Origin: Trichodelitschia bisporula
Lineage: Eukaryota; Ascomycota; Dothideomycetes; Phaeotrichales; Phaeotrichaceae
Direction of reading: 5' to 3'
Assembly: GCA_010356995.1 (NCBI GenBank)
Contig: ML996706.1
Location: forward strand, 569,509 to 633,508
DNA length: 64,000 bases
The position numbers and the translations under genes were made by a program. Shown here piece after piece: positions 54,634 to 64,000 of this stretch. The notes beneath the pieces are model-generated. The model did no database searches and had not been told where the DNA came from. It worked only from the letters and a program-made list of their open reading frames with translations. How positions within the stretch are numbered: position 1 is the first letter of the stretch; each line of letters begins with the position of its first letter.

Positions 54634-57600
54634 TCAAAGAGTGCTGCAGGTCATCCAAATGGGATATGCAAGCGCGAGAAGCTCAGTTGCCGCTAACCCG
54701 CTTGCAACCCCCACACTATCCGTGCAGCCAATGATTCTACGCGGATCATCGGGTAGATGGCAGCGCGGGGCTGACGGGCGCCGCCCCGGCCCGCAACCTC
54801 GGGATCGGGCCGTCGGCTCGATGAAGCTGCAGCCCGTGCACACACAGCCAGCACACTTCGCCCACCTACATTACGAAACGACGATTGGACGGCGTGCCGG
54901 CAAGAAAGATTGTGCCTGGACCAGCAGTTCGCCGATTTTCCGTTTGCACCTTGGTCGACGGCAGCAGCGGAATGTGGGGATCAAGCCTTCAATGATCTGC
55001 GTGGGTTCATCTTCTGAATCGCCATGCGATTGGCCGATGCTCCCAAATTTGTTTCGTCTGAGATGCGAAGCTTTTGTGCGGAAAGCTTCACCCCTGGTTT
55101 GAGTTGTTGAGTCGGTACGGGCTGAACGATTGGTAGGCGACGCTGGGAGCTTCTCCATTTTTCGCTAACCCACACGCACAATCGTTGCCAGCATGCCGCT
55201 TCGTGCTCATCCAACCCGCGCAGCGCCATCCACGTCGCCCGCGACGGATGTCACTTCTGGGGTGTTGCCAAGTCGTGCAAGCGCGGACGATGTCCGGCCC
55301 GCCAACCACGCTGCCCCGCTGCGTTCCAACCTCATCAGGTTGCATGACGCCAGACCCGCGCGGCCACCGCGTCACGGCCATGCTGGATGTGCGGGCCATC
55401 TATCGATCTACGTGTGGAATTCCGCGCACCTGGGTCGGAATAGTCTCCGTCATGAGAATCATTTCGCTACACTTTAGGACGAAGGGCCGACGGACGGGCA
55501 GTCAGCCACTATAAATCATCACGGCCGAATTGGTGCTTTGACTCGCTTGCTAAAACCCATCCGGTTGGGAAAGTCAAAGGACACCGCTTCCGGAGGTCGT
55601 TTCTGACCGGCACGGGCTGATCGGGATGTCATCCTCTGCTTCTCGAAAAAGCTGCTGCCACATGGTGGCTGCAAGACACTTTACGCGGGTGTCATGATTT
55701 AGATGTCCTGTTTGCATGGCGAGGTGTGCGTCTCGTTCATGCGGGTTAGACTGAGTCGGGTGTTGTTGCCGTTTGCAGCGGCTTGGATGTCTGATGCCTT
55801 TGCGCCGGCCTCCTGCAAGAGGGTGTATGGGGATATGTCCCGACTGGGCCTTGCATGAATGCCATGCGCTCCGGGATGGCGGGAACACCATGCAGTATTT
55901 TTCTGACTCTCTCACTGCAACCTCTCTACGGCTGACCGTATATCTGATTTCTGATCTGGGTAGATTTGCGGCCTTTCGTTCCTGTTTGACCATTCGGATT
56001 TCGGATAGCGGCCCGTGGCTGGCGCCAGGTGATGGTCGAGAAGGTGTTGCCCCGCTGAGGTACTGCTTCGGGAGCAGTTTGCCCGTCCGCAATCGCTTAC
56101 AATGACAATCTGTCATTGAGCTTCCAACCACCAGACTCTGTCGCTGTCCTAACTAATACTTCTCGGTCAACGAACCCGCCACGCGGGAAAAGTACTCCTC
56201 ACCAGCGGCTAGACGGCTCGATATTGTCTAGACAAGCGCCATGTGCCCACGCCTTCGCACTGCATTTCTCATAGCCCCCACAAGCTCGTAGCTTGCAGGC
56301 CTGTTGTCTAGCGTCCTCTCGTGGAACCTCAGTCCCCACGACCTCTCCACGATTAACCCCATAACCCTCGGCAAACAGTGTCCCATCCTCTCCGCCACCG
56401 CGGCATTGACTCCTCTGCAGAACGGCATTCCCTCGCCTCGATCTCGCGCGCGCCCCCTCTCCAACCCATCCCCCACTCCGTACCTCCCGATGCCGTTGAA
56501 GACGTCCATGCAACCCAACACACAGACATCCTTATCCCCCCGCAGGTCGTATCTCCAAGCCCCACATACGAAGTACAGCCACGAAGTACCTCCGCGGCGT
56601 TTAACCCGCACCATTAAGCGCAGGGGTACATGTACCGTACCTCACCAGGGTCTTGCTCACGCATGCCGCGTCAAATCCAGCTGGGCCCATCTCCACGACT
56701 GGCAACGCGGTCACACTTTGCAGCGCCTGGCGCCACGCCTGTGATCGCGCCCGCTGCTGCGGAGAAGCAGCTGATCAGATGCGCATGCGGGCTTCCCTGC
56801 TGTTTCTCACATGGATTGATGCTGTGCGCGCATAGGTTGATATGTGGAACTGTCGGCGTGGTGGTCCGCGCTTCCGCGCGAGCCGGAGTGACTCTTTCAC
56901 TATAGGTGTGCCTGCGTTGGCGACGTGCTGCTGTGCTGTATTGCTGGGGATGGGAGTGAGGGAGTCCGGTGTGAGGGGATTAAGGGGTTGGGGGCGGGGA
57001 TTTGGCTGGATGTGTTTGGGGTTCGTGGGGGGGAGGGCGGTTGTTGCGAGGCCTTACTGGTACCCGTAGAGACGGAGTTCACGGGCTCAGTGCTATTTAT
57101 GGGGTTGAAGACACGGTACTGGTGCTGTGTTCGCCTTGAGTGGGATGGAGAAGATTAGGGTGGGATGCTGTGGGTTTGTGATGTGATGAACTGACAATCC
57201 CGCGCTCGCGGGAATGAGAGAGGTGAAGGAGCTGATGAAAATGTCTTATGAGGGCCCGGCGCGTTGGGTTTCTGGACGGCTGAGGGAGAGACGGTTTGTG
57301 AGGGAAAGTTGGGCTGCGTTGGGTTGTCGGGCAGCAATCTGGTCTGACAGTCTTTCCGGGTAAGTTGTTCCCTTCGGTTTTACTGCTCTCCTTCAAACCG
57401 TTTCGTACCGTCGGTCTTGTTCTAGTTCTATTCCTCTAGGACATCCTTCTGACAAACGCGTTATCCCGAGTCCAGTCTCGAGGTATCCGATCCCCTGCCC
57501 TTCAGGCTCTTGTTGTTTTCCCGCCCCCTGGCCCGCGAGCGCTCCCATCGCCGGCATCACACAATGGAGCTGTACGAGTGTTCGTTGCGGGGGAGTATGG

Positions 57601-59783
57601 CACGGAGCCATCGCTGCTGCGCTCGGCTGAGGCTTGCTTTCAGTCATTTGAACCTGGTCACTGGTGCTTACTGCCGTTTTCGAGCCCATGGAGTTCCCTC
57701 AGTCACAGCGACGCTGGCGGCGATACTCTCAATCCAGTCGAACCTCATACCGTCCGAACAAGCTTTTCGAAGTTGATGCTTTGTCAAGACTCCTGCCTAC
57801 GATCCTACTATTACAGACTCATGTTGCTAACGGACCGTTGATATACAGCGGGAGACGGGATGCTGCCGCTTCGCAGCTCCGTTACCGTCTCTGCATTGGC
57901 CTCACATCGCACACACCGTGTAACGGCGTGTAGCACGCTTGCAAAGCGCAGTCACGTCTCTCCGCTCATCGGTTCCCAGCAATGTGAACGACCGGAGGCT
58001 GTTTCCCGCTGGCAGCGAGACGCATTCTCCTCTCCGACGTCTGCAAATCCACCGCAACCCGCCCATCCGCAGCCATGAAGCTAGCCCCCTCTCCGACAAG
58101 CTTCCCCCACGCTGTACGCCGACACAATGGCCTAGACTCCGCACCCCCCCCGCTGCACGCCGGCCCAACAGCCTAGACTCCGCAGCCGTGGTCCTCAGTC
58201 CCGGGTACTCCCCATCGGCGCACCCATCTCTGACCACATGGCCAGCATCAAGTTGCCCGCCGGCACATTCAGCGTACGTCCACCCGCGGCCCTCGGCTGA
58301 GAAAACCTACATATCCATATCTCCCCTCAGGCCCCGTGACCGCATCGGATACCAACCCGCGCCGGCTGAATACCTACTGTGCAATGGGATGCGGAAGGCG
58401 GTTGTTGCTGCGGATGGAGGCCGGCGGCTGGCGAGCTGGCGGGAGGGTGAGGCGGCTGAGGGGATGGATTTGGGCTGGGGGGTGGAAGGGGAGGTGGAGG
58501 GGTGATTTGAGTGTGGAGGGCGCGCGGGTGGGCTGGTAGGGAAGCGGGCAAAGGCCTTGCTGAGCGGCTGTTGGTGGGAGCGGTTGGGTGCCTGATGTAG
58601 AGGGCTGGGGGGTCGGATACTGTGTGTGGGAGAGCGATGGGCGTGGGTTGGGGTCTTGGGACGCTGGGTGGGTTGAGGAGGGAGGCTGATGCGGAGATGT
58701 CTTTGGCTGGAGGGTTAAATACGGGAGACTGTGGGAATACCGGATGGTGTCGTGTTGGATGAATGGGACTTCTGTTGGGAGGAAATTGTTGGACTGCGTT
58801 ATGCCGGAGAGGCGGATGTAAGGACGGCACAGGAGTCGCCATGGTGGTCTAACGGAAAAAATCCATAAAATGAAACAAGATGGAGGCGAGAAGCGGGGAT
58901 GCTGGCATAGGGAGCACTTGAGAACGTCCGTTTCGCGCCCAGCATGCTACCATTGATTCGCAAGGACATTATTTCCTAGCCCAAGTATCGACGGAAGGGG
59001 CACCAGGCGTAGAGCTCGAGGTTCTCGGCACTTATCTTTTCCCAAGGACAGAGGATCTACCAGATCCACTACTCAAATTTGATCACCATCATGTCTCCCT
59101 CCGCAGTCCCTCCCAAGACAGTGTACAAAGCCCATCTGCCCTCCCCTCTTGATCACCTCTCGCTGGCGACCTGCCTGTTAGAAAACCAGACGTCGCATCA
59201 TGTGACTCAGCCTTGCCGGCGGACGGAGGCAGTGCGTCTCATCACCACTTCAAAATCCCACTCTGATATCGTCGTGCAAATACTTGGACTACCTCACCAA
59301 CCCGGTCACACGCGGTCTACCCGAAGGCCGCTACATCTCTCCACTCCCCTTGTAAGGCAAAGTTCGGCACGAACCAGCATCGGTATCAAACTCCGTCAGC
59401 GTCCCCTCACGCCTCGCGGGACGTTGGAAAAAGGGTTGGAAATTGATTTAGGTCGAGACAGCGCCTTAAGCTGGAGGTCGCTGTGGGGTTTGATCATCGA
59501 TATCTCAAGGCCTTCTCCTCAAGTGGCCTTTGAGAGGTGGGATGCTGCACGGCCAGCCAGGGCCATGCAAAGCGAGGCGGGCGCCAAAAGCATCCAGGCA
59601 CGGCAACGTCGACAGATGCTCAACAACGACACATCGCATCGCATTCATTACACCATCTACACAAACAAAAACAATCCCCCAAGCGCCCATCTACCCACCC
59701 CCTCGTACCCGCCCCGCCCATCAACGCCCCATATCGCGCCATCCACCCCCCCCCAAACCTAGAACCCCACAACCCCACAACAC
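54634..59783. other. Long stretch without supported genes
   Basis: About 5.1 kb. Frames at 58327-58842 (minus, proline-rich) and 59079-59762 (plus, 227 codons) are open but have biased composition and no family features, so I do not call them genes. No RNA genes or repeats were noticed. Confidence 0.45.
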
Positions 59784-62164
59784 CTACCGCACATGCCTCG
59801 CCTCCTCAATCGCCGCCCTACTCCCCTCCCCCGGCCACGCCTCCCCATGCAACAGCACACGATAAAGACACGTATGATTAGCCCCATAATTCCCCGTAAC
59901 CCTCACCACCGCCCTCGTAGCACGAATATGCTCCGCCCCCTCCACAAACTCAAACGTCTGCGCACCACCCCCAACCCCCGGCCCAAAAGCATATTCAAAC
60001 ACAGACACACACCACCACCCCGCCTCCCCCCGCTCCCTCTTAGGCACCGCAAATTTACACGGCGCGTCGACGATGCGCATGCGGCCCAGAGCGTCCCAGT
60101 CCATTTCGCCCTGGAGCCACACCTCAACGGACCGCGGCATGCCCCCGACGTCGAGCACGGCGTCGAAGACAGGCCCGTCGATGGAGAGCGCGCGCGCGTG
60201 CACCGTGTGCGCCATGTCGACTGCGAGCTGGATGTGCCCGTACTTGTTCAGCGGACTGCACCAGCAGTTCCCGGGCTCGGTCCAGGGTTCCAGGGCCTGT
60301 AGGGGCGGTAACTGGCCGGGGAGCCAGAAGAGCGCTTTGTACCACCATGGATGTCTATGGCCGGATTTCCAGGTGGGCGTTGTCATTATCCCGTCGACTG
60401 TGGCGCCGAGTTGTGGGGAGAAGAAGTTTTTCATATGCGACAGGGGGCGCGGGGGCGCGGCGATGGGCACTTGGGGGGGAGGAGGGGCGGGGTGCGTGGC
60501 GCGCTCGGCGAGGTGCAGGATTTTGGATTCGACGGCTTTGAGGCGCTTTTCGAAGCGATGCAGGTTCGCTTTTAGCGGGTCGAGGGCGCGGAAGTCGAAG
60601 GCGCGGTCGATGGTGCGGTCGATGGTGGTGGAGGGGGGGTAGTTGAAGGAGCGGAGGAGGGCGAGGGTGCTTAGGATGAGGACGAGGATTTGGAGCCATG
60701 ATGTTCCGGACAGCATGCGGCGCGGGGAATACCACGGTCTTGAGGGGGTGCCGGAGCGGGCGCGGTCGCGGGGTGGGGGACGACGCGGGGTGGAGGTCTT
60801 GTCGCCACGGATCGATGCCTCGCGATAGAGGTCGTCGCGATGGGAGCCTGACCGCCGGGCAGCCAGTTCCTCGCGATGGAAGTCCGACAACTCATGACGA
60901 AGCGATCCGCCGTGCGCAGAACCCGGTGCGCCGCGGCGCGCAGGCGATCCCTCAGTCGTGGGAAGCGCGCTCTCGTCCCTGGCAGGCGATTCCACGATTG
61001 TGGGGAGCGAATAGCGGCGCTCTGCATATGACACCTCGGGGTCTGGATAGAACTGCGAAAGACGGGAATTATCCGAAGCGACGGAGCCATTCTCACTCTC
61101 CGTGATTGAACCTTTCGAGGCAAACCTCCCCCCCTCGCCACGGTTAAGGGGACGCTTCTTGCTCTTCGCCCTAGTGCCCGCTCCACCGAACAGCGGCGGC
61201 AATCTCCAGCGGCCACCGACCACGCCGTAAGTCTCGTCGTCGTCGTCGTCGTCGGATTCGGCGTCCGGCTCCCGCTGCATGGAGTCGTGCATCGCGGTTG
61301 CGATTTCTTGCTCTGTGAAGGCGGAGGGCACGTGAGGGCCCGGGTCTTCGGTGTATGCGCGCGTGTAGTCCTCGCGCCTGTAGGAGTTGACGAGGTGGAT
61401 CATCTCGGCGGACCCAAGAGTCACCATTGGGGATTCCGGGGTGGCGGGCGGGACGGCGGTAGTGGGTTCGCCGCGGGTGCTGTTGGTGGTGGGCGCGGCG
61501 GGTGGGACAGCGGGGGTAGGTTCGCTGCGGGTGCTGTTGATCAAGTGCACGACAGGTGGGACGGTAGCAGTGCCTTCGCTGTGGGTGGGGCTCTGGGCGT
61601 GGCTCTGGGCGTGGCTCTGGGCGTCAACAGTAGAAGCTGAGGGAGGCGGTCCCATATCCTCTGGTAGAACCGGGTACCGCGGGTCATGCCCCGGCCCCGG
61701 CGGCTGCGGGTATATCTTAATCGGCTCATGCCCGCGCGCCGCATATTCCGGCCCCGCGACATGACTCCAACCGATTCCGCCCTTGAGCGGCGCACGGCGT
61801 GGCTGCGCAGACCCCGCGCGCGGCGTCTCGGTCCAGACGTCGCCGGTGCCATCAACAGCGGCCGGCGCAGTGTCTCCTGCTTGTGTCAGGTCCTCCGCAA
61901 TCGCGTCCTCCAGGTGCCGCGCTAACGAACTCTTGTTCTTGTAGGTCATGAGCGCGGGCACGGTGTGGGTGTGGCCGGCGCCGTAGGTGTGCGATGGGCT
62001 GCCGGAGGCGGCGAAGGGGAGTTTGCGGGGGGGGCGGTCGCGACGCGTCGCGCGGGGGGGGGTGCCGTTGACTGGGACGGGCTGCGCGTGGGGTTAGAGA
62101 CGAAAACTAGACGGTGACGGGAAGGCCACGGAAAACTTACTCCAGAGTTATCGCGAAGTGACAT
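59784..62164 (-). CDS. SAD1: SUN-domain nuclear envelope protein Sad1
   Basis: Exons 62164-62141 (24 nt) and 62081-59784 give 773 residues. The 59-bp intron starts GTAAGT and ends CGCGCAG, and joins MSLRDNSG to PVPVNGTPPRA. The N-terminal 400 residues are basic and Ser/Pro-rich and would face the nucleus. One membrane span (WLQILVLILSTLALL) follows near residue 470, then a coiled-coil, then the SUN domain: ALEPWTEPGNCWCSPLN, GHIQLAVDMAHTVHARAL, MPRSVEVWLQGEMDW, and GNYGANHTCLYRVLLHG near the end. SUN proteins bind KASH partners between the nuclear membranes and link the spindle pole body or telomeres to the cytoskeleton. Length and order match fungal Sad1. Without the tiny first exon there is no good ATG. 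Confidence 0.88.
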
Positions 62165-62515
62165 TGCTGGTGTTGCGGGCGCAAAGCGCGTGCTGCGGCG
62201 GTGAGAGGGAAAAGTGGGGAGGGAGACGATAGAATGTGGGAGGAGAAGAGATGGAGAGGTTTGCGGGAGACGGTGAGGACAGAAGTATGCGACTGAACTG
62301 CAGGTGGCCGCATTCGTCGGCGTTGCATTCCTTTTCAGCGCGGATTGTTTTGTTGAGAGTGTTTTCTTTGATGTTGCCGGGCGTTCTTTTGTGTTGTCAA
62401 CTTTGCTCCACTGACGCCCGACACCAGACAGATGCGTTGGCAGCCTGAGGTTTGCTGGCCGCAAGCGGACCCACGTCATTGGGCACTGGTGCGTGTGGGG
62501 AAGCAGGGGGGGCGG

Positions 62516-62546
<31 letters not shown>

Positions 62547-63546
62547 AGGAGAAGGCTGATCCGCCTGCGGCCTGGGACCGCTCACTCCTCACCGAACAAC
62601 CACACGCGCCTCATGCACGACATTTCTTCTGGAGGTCTCTCGTCTCGTCTTCTCAGCGGCCGCCATTGTTTGCTGACTCCTGCTGGACGAGTCTTGTGCA
62701 TATCGTACCTCGTACCTTGCAGCCTCGTCTTAAAGCTGTCAATGGTGATTGGACACGCTTCCTTTCACCACGTTGCGGACCTGGTGCCTTGCTGTCAAAC
62801 GAAACAGATGTATATGCACGAGCTTGAGCCTCATCAAAGGGAAGGCCATCCATCATTGACGTCTAAGAGCCAGCATGCGAAGATCATTTGCGTCCTTGTC
62901 GCGAAGCTATTTTCAGGACGATTCTGGTTGTTTGACTCTTATGATGAGTGCTGCTTCACTGTCCCCGAGGTTTGCCGCCATCACCACGGCCGAGTCAGGA
63001 TGTCGGGATGAAAGATTCTCTCAACCACGTTTGTAGGGCCAAGTCTACCTTCGACCGCGACAAACGCTGGCCCGGAATGAGAGCCATCTACTCGTGCTCG
63101 GCATCTGACAAGGACCAAGCAATGAACTCCCAATGTGTTGCCAACAGCAACCTCAGTGGAATGTGATGCTTGACGTGGGCAAGAGGAAAAGAGATGCTCG
63201 TTCAGCATCAGAAAGGTGTCGCGTTCTTGCAACTGATGCGGTATCCGCTCTGCGTCCAGCACACGAAATACCGCAGCTTTTGCTTCATCTCGCTACGACC
63301 CATCCACAGAACCTGCAAAGCCTCAAACAAAACGCTGCCTGGTGCAGTCATGTCCACAACGAGGAAAACAGCACACCCTGTTGCCCTTCAAGCTTGGAAC
63401 AGACGCCCATGACATCCTTCATTTTGTACTGCTGGTTCTTCCAGGTGTGGGCACTGGTCCGTTACATGAAAACGGCGTATGGACAACTTCCTGAAAGGAT
63501 TATTCCGCCAAAGTCTTCACCACGAAAGGCACATCAGCTTTGTGCT
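62165..63546. other. Upstream region of SAD1 and spacer
   Basis: No gene seen. It contains the SAD1 promoter and a 29-base G run listed separately. Confidence 0.45.
62518..62546 (+). repeat. 29-base poly-G tract
   Basis: An unbroken run of G on the plus strand, about 350 bp upstream of the SAD1 start (C run on its coding strand). Its exact length may be affected by sequencing. Confidence 0.8.
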
Positions 63547-63636
63547 GATTGAGCCGATTCGTGCCGATTGTGTCGATTGTGCCGATTGTGCCGATTGTGC
63601 CGATTGTGCCGATTGTGCCGATTGTGCCGATTGTGT
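63547..63636 (+). repeat. 9-bp tandem repeat (GATTGTGCC)
   Basis: About ten units of GATTGTGCC; the first three are variant and the last six or seven identical. One frame reads Asp-Cys-Ala repeated, another on the minus strand Gln-Ser-Ala. No surrounding gene is recognised. Confidence 0.85.
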
Positions 63637-63786
63637 CAAAGTTCTTTGTTTGCTGAAAGCGCCCCGTGAGGCAACCCTTTGATATCTCGCTGGACGAGAC
63701 CACTCCAAGGGCCACCCGAAAAAGGCATGTCCCCCTCTCTCCACAATTTGGCAGAGGCCATGCTGCCGGGGTGGTCATGACTTTCG

Positions 63787-63862
63787 CGATGAGCTTTTGC
63801 GCTGAGCTTTTGCGCTGAGCCTTTGCGCTGAGCCTTTGCGCTGAGCTTTTGCGATGAGCTTG
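63787..63862 (+). repeat. 13-bp tandem repeat (GCGCTGAGCYTTT)
   Basis: About six units, the central four nearly identical and the outer ones with GCGATGAGC. It lies 150 bp from the 9-bp repeat. Confidence 0.8.
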
Positions 63863-64000
63863 TGCTCCCACTCCGGAGCTCTCCCTCAGCTCCAGCCATG
63901 GTTATGTAAGCCAGTTTGGCCCCGCGACTGGTGGCGCATGTCATCCTTGATGTGGCGCTGCTGTGCAATGGTGCCACCCGACTTGAGTTGAACAGTTTGC

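Noticed and set aside
58327-58842. Proline-rich 171-codon minus-strand frame
   Set aside because: Composition reflects G-rich DNA on the other strand; no domain or conserved-looking segment.
59079-59762. A 227-codon plus-strand frame next to the SAD1 3' end
   Set aside because: Its last third is low-complexity Pro/His from C-rich DNA and nothing in the rest resembles a known protein.

Overview
The window is nuclear DNA of a filamentous ascomycete, most likely a Dothideomycete. The basis is GC-rich sequence, 40-90 bp GT-AG introns with CTAAC-type branch points, split tRNA-Ile and tRNA-Ser genes, and orthologs of ascomycete genes (YVC1, SAD1, ELP4, TRM12/TYW2, SSP120-like, 2EXR-type proteins). 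The exact lineage is inference. I saw no retroelement, virus-like element, rRNA or CRISPR array.

Layout. 1-4.8 kb is gene relics: four tandem pieces of a RecQ-like helicase around the ATP-binding motif, an inositol-monophosphatase fragment, and degenerate repeats. 4.8-11 kb holds a twin-cassette soluble ABC ATPase, a divergent small gene, and a PlsB/GNPAT-type acyltransferase. 11.5 kb carries tRNA-Ile(AAU). 13.7-20.9 kb is the most unusual part: about nine to ten members of one family of very small cysteine/histidine proteins (M-C...C-G-H...C-x2-C), some intact, some decayed, several on tandem duplicated blocks of about 420 bp with their promoters. 21.5-32.8 kb is ordinary gene-dense chromosome: a disordered basic protein, a bacterial-type cytochrome P450, TRM12, an SSP120-like EF-hand protein, a 2EXR protein, ELP4 and a 60-residue membrane protein. 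33.6-41.4 kb looks accessory: a 28-bp minisatellite, a tRNA-like element, a frame-shifted 2EXR gene, a DUF6924-like gene with a duplicated tail, a small secreted cysteine protein, and a secreted NucA/NucB-like nuclease. 41.4-48.1 kb has only tRNA-Ser(GCU). 48.1-49.5 kb is a zinc-finger factor. 50.4-53.3 kb is the TRP channel gene YVC1, cut into 17 exons, divergent from a hypothetical gene. 54.6-59.8 kb has no supported gene. 59.8-62.2 kb is the SUN-domain gene SAD1, with a 29-base G run upstream, and the window ends in two short tandem repeats.

There is no biosynthetic cluster. Themes that recur are tRNA metabolism (TRM12, ELP4, two tRNAs), organelle and envelope functions (YVC1, SAD1, acyltransferase, ABC protein) and secreted or lineage-specific small proteins. 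Splice sites were read by eye from consensus signals and frame; most are well supported, and uncertain ones are flagged.
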